Positions 44,323 to 51,728 of a DNA stretch of 64,000 bases are shown here, piece after piece. The first letter of the stretch is position 1. Each line of letters opens with the position of its first letter. This stretch comes from Streptomyces aurantiacus (GTDB lineage: Bacteria; Actinomycetota; Actinomycetes; Streptomycetales; Streptomycetaceae), in the NCBI RefSeq assembly GCF_027107535.1, contig NZ_CP114283.1:8990001-9054000 (forward strand). The letters are read 5' to 3'. The notes under the pieces are model-generated. The model was not told the origin of the DNA. It saw only the letters and a program-made list of their open reading frames with translations, and did not search any database. The position numbers and the translations under genes were made by a program.

Positions 44323-45965
44323 CCACCGGTGCCCCGTCCGTGACCTCCGCGGCTTCCACCGTTTCCACGGCTTCCGCTGCCTCCGTCACCTCCGTCGTCG
44401 TGCGGCTGAAGGTGTCCCTGCTGCGCAACGGCCTGCGGCAGTCGGCCGGTCGGCGGGCGGCGTACGTGGCGTCGCTCGTCCTCGTCCTGCTCTTCGCCGC
44501 TCTCCAGCTGATCGGCCTGATCATCCTGCGCGGCAACGCGCACGCGATGAACGTCACGGTGCTGCTCACGGCCGTGCTGGCGCTCGGCTGGGCCGTGATG
44601 CCGCTGTTCTTCCCCGGCGGCGACGAGACCCTCGACCCCACGCGCCTGGTGATGCTGCCACTGCGTCCACGCCCTCTCGTCCGGGCGCTGCTGGTCGCCT
44701 CGCTGGTCGGTATAGGGCCGCTGTTCACGCTGTGCATGCTCGTCGGCTCGGTCGTCGCGACGGCGCACGGAGTGGCGGCGTACGTCACCGGCGTCGTGGC
44801 CGTCCCCCTGGCGCTCCTCGTCTGCGTGGCCCTCGCGCGGGCCGTCGCGACCGCCAACCTCCGGCTGCTGACCAGCCGCAAGGGGCGCGACCTGGCTGTG
44901 CTGAGCGGTCTGGTGATCGCCGTGGGCGCCCAGGTCGTCAACTTCGGGGCGCAGAAGCTCGGCGCGTCGGGCCTGTCCACGCTGGATCCGGCGGCGGACG
45001 TCCTGCGGTGGCTGCCTCCGGCGTCCGCGCTCGGCGCGGTGGACTCCGTCAGCGAGGGCTCGTACGCCGTCGGTGTCGCCCAGCTCGCGCTGAGCGGTGT
45101 GCTGCTGGCGGCGTTGCTCGGCTACTGGCAGCGGAGTCTCACCCAACTGATGACCTCGCCCGACGGCTCGACACTGCAGGCCGCCGAGCCGGTACGGGAC
45201 AGGGCGGGGCGCTCCTCCGGGCTCGGCCGGCTGCTGCCCGCGGGGCGCACGGGCACGGTCATGGAGCGCAGCCTGCGGTACGTGTGGCGGGACCCGAAGA
45301 CGAAGGCCGCGTGGGTGACGTCACTGGCGATCGGCCTGATCGTGCCGCTGTTCAACGCGTTGCAGGGCACCGGCTCGATCTACTTCGCGTGCTTCGCGGC
45401 GGGAATGCTCGGCATCCAGATGTACAACCAGTTCGGGCAGGACACGTCCGCGTTCTGGATGGTCGCGATGACGATCTCCTCGCCCCGGGACGCGTACGTC
45501 GAGCTGCGCGGGCGGGCCCTGGCCCTCCTGGTGATCACGCTTCCGTACGCGGCGCTCGTGACGGTCCTGACGACGGCGCTGCTCGGCGACTGGCCCGCCC
45601 TGCCCGAGGTGCTCGGTCTCTCCTTCGCGCTGCTCGGCGCGATGCTGGCGACCGGGGCCTGGTCCTCCGCCCGCTTCCCGTACTCGATCCCGCAGGAGGG
45701 CTACAAGAGCGTGGCTCCCGGGCAGGCGGGGCTGGCCTGGATCTCCATCTTCGGCGGCATGGTCGCGGCCGCACTGCTGTGCGCACCCGTCATCGCCCTC
45801 ACCATCTGGCTGAACGTCTCGGCGGGCGGGGAGAACTGGACGTGGCTGCTGCTGCCGCTGGGCACCGGTTACGGCGCGCTGATCACCCTGGTGGGCCTGC
45901 GTCTCGCCGCCCCGCGGACGGCGAAGCGGCTACCGGAGATCCTCGCGGCGGTCAGCAAGGGCTGA
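44319..45965 (+). CDS. ABC exporter permease
   Basis: 548 residues with about 12 hydrophobic segments and a Ser/Ala/Thr-rich N terminus (ASTVSTASAASVTS). A conserved cytosolic stretch (AEPVRDRAGRSSGLGRLLPAGRTGTVMERSLRYVWRDPKTKAAW) links the halves. It pairs with the ATPase just upstream. The family is a Streptomyces-type exporter of unknown substrate. A strong terminator follows. Confidence 0.9.
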   Translation: MTTGAPSVTSAASTVSTASAASVTSVVVRLKVSLLRNGLRQSAGRRAAYVASLVLVLLFAALQLIGLIILRGNAHAMNVTVLLTAVLALGWAVMPLFFPGGDETLDPTRLVMLPLRPRPLVRALLVASLVGIGPLFTLCMLVGSVVATAHGVAAYVTGVVAVPLALLVCVALARAVATANLRLLTSRKGRDLAVLSGLVIAVGAQVVNFGAQKLGASGLSTLDPAADVLRWLPPASALGAVDSVSEGSYAVGVAQLALSGVLLAALLGYWQRSLTQLMTSPDGSTLQAAEPVRDRAGRSSGLGRLLPAGRTGTVMERSLRYVWRDPKTKAAWVTSLAIGLIVPLFNALQGTGSIYFACFAAGMLGIQMYNQFGQDTSAFWMVAMTISSPRDAYVELRGRALALLVITLPYAALVTVLTTALLGDWPALPEVLGLSFALLGAMLATGAWSSARFPYSIPQEGYKSVAPGQAGLAWISIFGGMVAAALLCAPVIALTIWLNVSAGGENWTWLLLPLGTGYGALITLVGLRLAAPRTAKRLPEILAAVSKG

Positions 45966-45983
45966 GGACCGGAAACGCGAAGA

Positions 45984-46007
45984 CCCGCGCCCCGAAAGGG
46001 GCGCGGG
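45984..46007. terminator. GAAA-loop terminator between permease and hydrolase
   Basis: CCCGCGCCCC (45984-45993) pairs with GGGGCGCGGG (45998-46007) over a GAAA tetraloop; this is the cleanest hairpin in the window. The right arm is part of dispersed repeat copy 6. Confidence 0.85.
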
Positions 46008-46018
46008 GAACCGCGCGA
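45998..46018 (+). repeat. Dispersed intergenic repeat, copy 6
   Basis: One mismatch (AACC for AACT) to the 21-base core; here it supplies the right arm of the terminator. Confidence 0.75.
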
Positions 46019-46074
46019 CCAGCCCCCGCCGCGGGCGAGAACGACCCGCGGCTCGACGGCGCCGACCGCGCGCC

Positions 46075-46983
46075 CTAGCGGAGCGTCTCGTCCAGGAACG
46101 GCTCCACCGCCGCCCGCCACGCGTCCGGCTGGTCGTAGTGGACGAGATGACCGGCCTCGGCCACCTCCGCGTACTGGCCGTTGGGCAGGACGCGGACCAT
46201 CTCCTGGGACTCGGCCCGGCCCAGCTCGCCGTCGAGACCGCGGACGACGAGGGCGGGGCACTGGACCTGTGTCAGCTCCTCCCAGTGCGCGTCGTACACC
46301 CAGGTCTCGCGGGACTTGAGCATCTGCTCGGCCTCGAAGACGGGACGCCAGCCGTCCTCGGACTCGGCCATGACCTCCGCGTAGAACTCCCCGCGCGACG
46401 GGTTCGGCCGCTCCACCCAGGGGTCGTCCTCGCCGAACCACTTCCGTACGTCCGCGAGCGTGGCGAACGGAACCGGCCAGGACTTGAACCATTCCTCCCA
46501 CTCGCGCTGCGAGGCGGCCCCGAGCGCCGAGGCCCGCATGTCGCAGATGACCAGACCGCACACGAGGTCGGGGCGCCGGGCCGCGAGCTGCCAGGCCGTC
46601 AGGGCGCCCATGGCGTGGCCGATGAGGACGGCCGGGGCGAGGCCCAGCTCTTCGAGGGCGGCCTCCGCGTCCTCGACGTACGCCCCGCGGGTGTACTCCG
46701 TCTCCGGCGGCTTCTCGCTCTGTCCGTGGCCCCGCTGGTCGAGCGCGACGGCCCGGTGCCGCTCGGAGAGCCAGCGGGCGGTGGGCGCCCAGTGCGAGGC
46801 ACGGCCCATGAGCCCGTGCAGTAACAGCACGCCGGGGGTGCGCTCGATGCCGCCCGCCCTCGCCCCGCCCGCCCTCGTCGCGGCCGGGCCGGCCCTGCCC
46901 GGATCGGACTTGGGAGGATCGGCGAACTCCCAGGCGGCCAGGCGTACCCCGCCCGCCCCGGTCACGTCGATGCGCCGCACCAT
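46075..46983 (-). CDS. Alpha/beta hydrolase-fold protein without the nucleophilic serine
   Basis: 302 residues from ATG 46983, AAGGGGG upstream. The fold is clear: GVLLLHGLMGRASHW (oxyanion region, 51-65), LDQRGHGQSEKP, LVVRGLDGELG (acid Asp251) and AEAGHLVHYDQP (His279). The nucleophile elbow reads GHAMG with Ala124 (codon GCC, 46612-46614) where the family has GHSMG. Classical Ser-His-Asp hydrolysis is therefore not expected; the protein may be a pseudo-enzyme or use another chemistry. It lies downstream of a long gap from dmdR1 on the same strand. Confidence 0.88.
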   Translation of the reverse strand: MVRRIDVTGAGGVRLAAWEFADPPKSDPGRAGPAATRAGGARAGGIERTPGVLLLHGLMGRASHWAPTARWLSERHRAVALDQRGHGQSEKPPETEYTRGAYVEDAEAALEELGLAPAVLIGHAMGALTAWQLAARRPDLVCGLVICDMRASALGAASQREWEEWFKSWPVPFATLADVRKWFGEDDPWVERPNPSRGEFYAEVMAESEDGWRPVFEAEQMLKSRETWVYDAHWEELTQVQCPALVVRGLDGELGRAESQEMVRVLPNGQYAEVAEAGHLVHYDQPDAWRAAVEPFLDETLR

Positions 46984-47301
46984 ACGTTGGCACCCCCCTT
47001 GATCCGCGCGGCCGGGTCGTCCCGCACGAGCCGGCCGGCCCACTCGTACCGCTGGTCGTACCGATACTCCTGCTGTTTGTTACTGCGTGATCCGTGGTCG
47101 TTCCGTCACCCACACGCTATCGAATGCACATTCGAGAATGGGGTCCTTGGCGGTAACACCCCTCCTTCGAGTGACACCGCTCAAGGGTTGGCCGCCGCAG
47201 CCGAGGGGAGATCTTCAACGGGGGGCGGGCCGCTCGGGGAAAACGGTCCGAAGGGGATGACCCTGAGAGCTCGGGGCTCCGGGTCAGCACAGGGGAGGAC
47301 A

Positions 47302-47329
47302 GGCCCCGGCGCCTCAGGGCGCCGGGGCC
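47302..47329. terminator. Strong 12-bp hairpin terminator
   Basis: GGCCCCGGCGCC (47302-47313) and its exact complement (47318-47329) around loop TCAG. No gene stop lies within 300 bases on either strand, so it may end dmdR1 read-through or a small RNA. Confidence 0.75.
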
Positions 47330-47602
47330 CTCCTCATGTCTGCGGCACATCCTTGCGCCCCCTCCCCGACCGCGCGTCGGCGCCGCTGCCGGCACGGTCA
47401 AGAGCCCTCAGGTCATATGCCTCTCGCGACAGCCTCGCATGCGAACGGCCCCACCGCTGCGATTCCGCGCACTGAATCTTCGTTACCGAGGGAACACCGA
47501 GGTGGGGCAACTGGGTCTTGCGTTACGGGAGTTGACCCCAGAGGCCCTCTGCGAACAGGGCACACGGGAGCGGCCCCGACAGGGCCGCGGCGCGTGTACG
47601 TG

Positions 47603-47617
47603 CGCGGCTTCGCCGCG
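47603..47617. terminator. Hairpin just after dmdR1
   Basis: CGCGGC-TTC-GCCGCG, 56 bases downstream of the dmdR1 stop on the minus strand. Confidence 0.5.
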
Positions 47618-48453
47618 TGGGCACGATCGCCCCCACCGCCCGCGGACCAGGCGACTGCTCCCGCGCGGCGCGCTACCGCTTCGCGACGAAGACGTGCGAC
47701 GCGACGTCCGACTCCAGCTCCGCGGCCTCGCCGCCACTGCCGACCAGCACCCCACCCGCGGACTCCGTCACACTGACCACGGACCCGGGCTGCACGCCCG
47801 CCCGCCGCAGCGTGTACATCAACTGCGCGTCCGTCTGGATCGGCTCGCCGATGCGGCGGACGACGACCGTCTTGCCGTCGAGCCCGGGGTCGAGGTCGGC
47901 CAGCGAGACCATGCCCGCGTCCAGGAACGGATCCGCCCCGTCCTTCTCGCCCAGCTCCTCCAGGCCCGGGATCGGGTTCCCGTACGGCGACTCGGTCGGG
48001 TGGCGCAGCAGCTCCAGCACCCGCCGCTCGACCGCCTCGCTCATCACGTGCTCCCAGCGGCACGCCTCCGCGTGCACCTGCTCCCACTCGAGACCGATCA
48101 CGTCGACGAGCAGACACTCGGCGAGGCGGTGCTTGCGCATCACGCGCGTGGCCAGCCGGCGGCCCTCCTCCGTGAGCTCGAGGTGCCGGTCGCTGGCGAC
48201 CGCCACGAGACCGTCGCGCTCCATGCGCGCCACGGTCTGGCTGACGGTCGGTCCGCTCTGGTCGAGCCGCTCGGCGATCCGGGCGCGCATGGGGACCACA
48301 CCTTCCTCCTCCAGCTCGAGGATGGTGCGGAGATACATCTCCGTGGTGTCGATCAGTCCGGACATACGTGCCCCTCGATTAGCTCTGCCGGAGGCTGGGT
48401 GGCTCACCGGCGTGTGCGCTGGCCCTGGCACCAATTCTGACTCATCCCACTGA
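47617..48453 (+). CDS. Antisense ORF over dmdR1, possible Adm counterpart
   Basis: 278 codons, open on the strand opposite dmdR1 and covering it entirely, serine/arginine-rich with no recognisable domain. In S. coelicolor an antiparallel gene, adm, overlaps dmdR1, and its product is reported to affect siderophore and antibiotic production. High-GC DNA often leaves such antisense frames open by chance, so the evidence here is only position. No convincing ribosome site was found at 47617. Confidence 0.25.
   Translation: MGTIAPTARGPGDCSRAARYRFATKTCDATSDSSSAASPPLPTSTPPADSVTLTTDPGCTPARRSVYINCASVWIGSPMRRTTTVLPSSPGSRSASETMPASRNGSAPSFSPSSSRPGIGFPYGDSVGWRSSSSTRRSTASLITCSQRHASACTCSHSRPITSTSRHSARRCLRITRVASRRPSSVSSRCRSLATATRPSRSMRATVWLTVGPLWSSRSAIRARMGTTPSSSSSRMVRRYISVVSISPDIRAPRLALPEAGWLTGVCAGPGTNSDSSH
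47673..48365 (-). CDS. dmdR1: DmdR1-type iron-dependent transcriptional repressor (DtxR family)
   Basis: 230 residues from ATG 48365 (GAGGGG upstream); the frame is open further but the family begins MSGLIDTTEMYLRTILELEEEG. Winged helix at about 4-65 (RARIAERLDQSGPTVSQTVARMERDGLV), dimer and metal domain at 66-140 with HRLAECLLVDVIGLEWEQVHAEACRWEHVMSEAVERR including the Met/Cys/Glu/His ligand region, and a C-terminal SH3-like domain. With Fe(II) it represses siderophore and iron-uptake genes. Divergent from the SIS gene at 48638. Confidence 0.96.
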   Translation of the reverse strand: MSGLIDTTEMYLRTILELEEEGVVPMRARIAERLDQSGPTVSQTVARMERDGLVAVASDRHLELTEEGRRLATRVMRKHRLAECLLVDVIGLEWEQVHAEACRWEHVMSEAVERRVLELLRHPTESPYGNPIPGLEELGEKDGADPFLDAGMVSLADLDPGLDGKTVVVRRIGEPIQTDAQLMYTLRRAGVQPGSVVSVTESAGGVLVGSGGEAAELESDVASHVFVAKR

Positions 48454-48637
48454 CAACCGTGCCGCGCCGTCGGAACCACGTGGTGACGAGTGCCTGCGCG
48501 AACGGCCGGGCCCGGCTCCCGGCCGGGCGACAAGGGCGCCCTCGGAACCCAGTGTCGCCCCTGCGGACCGTATTGACACGGCAGTGGTCCAGACCGCAAC
48601 GTGATCCGCGACACGACGGGGAGAAGGGGCTTCGCCG

Positions 48638-49396
48638 ATGAGCGACAGCAAGCTGGCCGGGCAGTTCTTCGACGCCGCGATCGGCCTGCTGCAGCGGGTG
48701 CGCGACGAGGAGGCCGGGACCGTCGAGGCCGCCGGCACCATGATCGCCGACACGGTCGCCGACGGGGGGCGGCTGTTCGCCTTCGGCGCCGGACACTCGT
48801 CGCTGGCCGCGCAGGACCTCGTCTACCGTGCGGGCAGCCTCGCGCTGATGAACCTGCTCGCCGTGCCCGGCGCGGTCGGCGTCGACGTCATGCCCGCGAC
48901 GCTGGGCTCCGCGCTGGAACGGGTCGACGGCCTCGCGACCGCCGTCCTCGACGCCAGTCCGGCCCGCTCCGGCGACCTCCTGGTGGTCATCTCCCTCTCC
49001 GGGCGCAACGCCCTCCCCGTCGAGATGGCGATGAGCGCCCGCGCCCTCGGCCTCAAGGTCGTCGGGGTCACGTCGGTCGCGTACGCCTCCGAGACGCGGT
49101 CCCGGCACACCTCGGGCACTTACCTGAAGGACCACTGCGACGTCGTCCTCGACTCGAAGATCGCGATCGGCGACGCGGAACTCACCCTGGACACCATCCC
49201 GGCCCCCTTCGCCTCCGCCTCCACGGTCGTCACGTCGGCCCTCCTCCAGGCCGTCATGGCCACGGCGGCGGGCACCCTCGCGGACCGCGGGATCGAGCCC
49301 CCGCTGCTGCGCTCCGGGAACGTGGACGGCGGCCTGGAGTGGAACGACCGGGTGTTCGAGGAGTACTCGGACAGGATCTTCTACTGGCAGCGCTGA
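48638..49396 (+). CDS. SIS domain sugar-phosphate isomerase/binding protein
   Basis: 252 residues. FAFGAGHSSLAAQDLVYRAGSLALMN (43-68) and LLVVISLSGRNALPVEMAMSARALGLKVVGVTSV (about 112-145) are the two sugar-phosphate-binding loops of a SIS domain. Such single-domain proteins act on phosphorylated amino sugars or as regulators; an N-acetylmuramic or N-acetylglucosamine phosphate role is possible but not shown. GAGAAGG precedes the ATG. The 3' neighbour runs the opposite way. Confidence 0.93.
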   Translation: MSDSKLAGQFFDAAIGLLQRVRDEEAGTVEAAGTMIADTVADGGRLFAFGAGHSSLAAQDLVYRAGSLALMNLLAVPGAVGVDVMPATLGSALERVDGLATAVLDASPARSGDLLVVISLSGRNALPVEMAMSARALGLKVVGVTSVAYASETRSRHTSGTYLKDHCDVVLDSKIAIGDAELTLDTIPAPFASASTVVTSALLQAVMATAAGTLADRGIEPPLLRSGNVDGGLEWNDRVFEEYSDRIFYWQR

Positions 49397-49502
49397 CTCG
49401 TCCCGGCTTCGTCCCGCCGCCGCTTCCCGCCGGCAGTGCCGTCAGTGCAGGGGACGCGGCCGGGACCGACGGGGCCGTGGCCGGGGCCGAGGGCAGGCAG
49501 GA

Positions 49503-50885
49503 TCACGGGCGCTCCAGCACCGCCGCCAGGTCCAGGGCCGCCGCGATCCGGACGGCGACGTCCTCCGCGTAGGTCGCGTCGAACTTCTCGAACTGCGTAC
49601 GACTGGCGCCGCGCAGGAACGTGACGACGCCCAGGGTCCGGCCGCGGCTGCGCAGGACCACGCACAGGGCGTGCACCGAGTCCGCGGGCCACTGACGGGC
49701 GACGGCCCACTCCCGGACGCGGTCGGGCTCGGCCGCCGCCGCACTGGCTCGTACGGAACCGATCCGCTCGACGCACTGGAGGGCCGGATGCCCCTCCCGG
49801 TACCGGACTGGCAGACCGGCGCGGCCCGCGGGCAGACTCGGGCCCGGCGCGCCGGAAGGCGTGGCGGCGGCCCGGACGAGCCGCACCGGCCCCTCACCGT
49901 CCGGCACGGAGCCTCCCGCCACCCGGTCGATCAACGCGTGGTCCGCGAATCCGGCCAGCGCGAAGTCGAGGTGGACCGACGCCGCCTCGGCAGGGTCCTC
50001 GCACTCGGCGGCGGCCCGCGCGGCCCGGTGCAGCTGGTTGGTCCTGAACCGCAGCAGCGCCGCTTCCTGCTCGGTCTGCTTGCTCTCGGTCACGTCCTGG
50101 AAGAGCCAGCCCACACCGAGCGGAACCGGTTCTTCCGTGAGCGGCGAGGCGAGCCGCAGGAAACCGCTGCGCCAGCAGCGGCGCTGCTCGCCGTCCGCGG
50201 TCCGCACGGTCACCCACATCTCGGCGGGCGCCGGCGGTGCACCCTCCGACAGGACGTGCGTCAGCGCGCTCTCCAGCTCCTCCACGCCCTGGGCGAGCAG
50301 CTCACCCAGCGGGCGCCCCAGGACGGCCGTCCGTCCCGTACCGAGCGCCCGCGCCGCGTGCGCGTTGACCACGGCGGGCCGCAGATCGGCGTCGACGAGC
50401 ACGACACCCCAGGAGGCGTCGTCGAAGAGTGCCTCGCTCAGGGCGATCGACCGCTCCAGATCGATCTGCGCGTGCACCTCGCTGAAGGCGCAGTACACCC
50501 CGGCCGGCTTGCCGTCGGGACCCGGCACGGCGGCCGACTGGGTCCGTACGAGCACCCGGCCGCCCTCCTTGGTGAGCAGCGCGAACTCGTTGACCTGGCG
50601 TCCGGGGGCCCGCATCGCGGACAGGAGCCGGCCCTCGACCTCCTCGGCGTCCGCGGTCCGTACGGCCCAGCCGGCGAACCCGTGCCGTCCGACCGCCTCG
50701 GCCGCGGTCCAGCCGAGGATCCGCTCCGCCTCCCGGTTCCAGTGCGTCACCACTCCGTCGGCGTCGAACGCGCACAGCGCCGCGTCCATCCCGTCGAGCA
50801 GAGCGGCGAGCAGATCGGCCCCGTCGCGCTCAGGCTCGTGCGGCCCGAGCTCGTCCGTGGTCCCGCTACGCCGCGAAGCACTCAC
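49503..50885 (-). CDS. PAS-PAS-GAF sensor protein without output domain
   Basis: 460 residues from GTG 50885. PAS 1 at about 24-130 (LLDGMDAALCAFDADGVVTHWNREAERILGWTAAEAVGRHGF, VYCAFSEVHAQIDLER), PAS 2 at about 145-270 and a GAF-like domain at about 285-455 (PADSVHALCVVLRSRGRTLGVVTFLRG, YAEDVAVRIAAALDLAAVLERP). Kinase, phosphatase or DNA-binding segments are missing, so it would sense and signal by protein contact. Its promoter side faces the IscB element. Confidence 0.88.
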   Translation of the reverse strand: MSASRRSGTTDELGPHEPERDGADLLAALLDGMDAALCAFDADGVVTHWNREAERILGWTAAEAVGRHGFAGWAVRTADAEEVEGRLLSAMRAPGRQVNEFALLTKEGGRVLVRTQSAAVPGPDGKPAGVYCAFSEVHAQIDLERSIALSEALFDDASWGVVLVDADLRPAVVNAHAARALGTGRTAVLGRPLGELLAQGVEELESALTHVLSEGAPPAPAEMWVTVRTADGEQRRCWRSGFLRLASPLTEEPVPLGVGWLFQDVTESKQTEQEAALLRFRTNQLHRAARAAAECEDPAEAASVHLDFALAGFADHALIDRVAGGSVPDGEGPVRLVRAAATPSGAPGPSLPAGRAGLPVRYREGHPALQCVERIGSVRASAAAAEPDRVREWAVARQWPADSVHALCVVLRSRGRTLGVVTFLRGASRTQFEKFDATYAEDVAVRIAAALDLAAVLERP

Positions 50886-51431
50886 CTGGCACCCCCTGCA
50901 GGCCGTGTCGGCGTGTCCTGCGCGGTGCGCCCGCGCGTCCGTTCACTCACTACGCATCACTCACTAGCAATCATTCAACTCGAACGTGACGCAGCCCACA
51001 TCTGGTTCCCACAAGATTGAGGAAATCGTTGTGCGCGGTCGCTTCATCCTCCGGATCGATCATCGGATACGTCCTCACCTGTGGCGGTGGCCAGGTCCGC
51101 GACCACGACGGCGCGATCGGATGGCCGGACACCCCTGGCGGGAACGTACGGATCTCTGAGCCGCCTACCACGGCCCCTCTGCCCAGCTTGCGCTATGCGG
51201 CGCTAGCAGCAAGATCGGTTGCGCGTTCGGGCAATGGCGATTATTCGCACAGATGGGCTCTTTTGAGGGAGACCGCCCTCCCCTGCGGCGCTTGATCGCT
51301 AGCGTCGGCTGCACACGCCGAAGGGAGGTCACTCGCTCCTCGGCAGTAGGTCGGATCCTGTTCCGCGTGTCGGACAGGCCGAGTGACCAGCCCAAGTCAT
51401 CGCGATCCGCAACATCAGGGAGGTGCCCTCG
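50886..51431. other. Region between the PAS gene and iscB, left flank of the element
   Basis: 546 bases, clearly less GC-rich than the chromosome around it from about 51000. It must hold the PAS promoter and, in its right part, the left end of the IscB element and possibly the 5' part of the omegaRNA. Open minus-strand frames here are not convincing as genes. Confidence 0.5.
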
Positions 51432-51728
51432 ATGACTACGTTTCCCGTGGGCGAGCCGACCCACCAGGCTGTGCTTCCTCAGCAGCCTGCTCTGGAATCC
51501 GTGGGAGCAGACACCCCTGGGAGCAGGGACGAAACGGCTCACGGACACCCCGCCACCGCGTGGGGCACCGGCAGGGAACATGGGCGAGGGGAGACCGACG
51601 GGCGCGGCACCGGGCCCCGTCGGCGTCACGCCGGAACCGGCGCTTCGGCGACGAAAACGGCAGAGAACGGGAGCGGTGACGCTCCCACGCACAACCAGGA
51701 GTACGCGGGTGGCATTGGCGCCAGCAGG
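51290..51728 (+). ncRNA. Candidate omegaRNA (guide scaffold) of the IscB system
   Basis: IscB systems encode their guide RNA directly upstream of the nuclease ORF, guide first. The 300 bases before the PLMP domain (first codon of VFVLAKAG at 51729) are full of hairpins: CCGACGGG/CCCGTCGG (51595-51602, 51616-51623), CGCCGG-AA-CCGGCG (51629-51642) and GGGAGC-GGTGAC-GCTCCC (51669-51686), with a 9-base direct repeat TGGGAGCAG (51502-51510, 51518-51526). The 5' boundary is unknown, and the coordinates are approximate. The part from 51432 overlaps the annotated N-terminal extension of iscB. Confidence 0.5.

Larger units (their letters stand above)
46984..47672. other. Long gene-free region between dmdR1 and the hydrolase
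   Basis: 689 bases, with a lower-GC segment (47060-47170) that suits a promoter for the hydrolase, a 12-base-pair terminator stem (47302-47329) and a CGCGGC hairpin (47603-47617). No protein gene is supported. A structured transcript between 47150 and 47330 is possible. Confidence 0.5.

Noticed and set aside
47230..47300. CTGAGAG motif resembling a TPP riboswitch
   Set aside because: The second conserved half of a thiamine aptamer and a thiamine gene downstream are missing.
50971..51171. Minus-strand 66-codon frame upstream of the PAS gene
   Set aside because: Ambiguous start, no family signature, and GGAGG touches its internal ATG directly; not supported enough to annotate.
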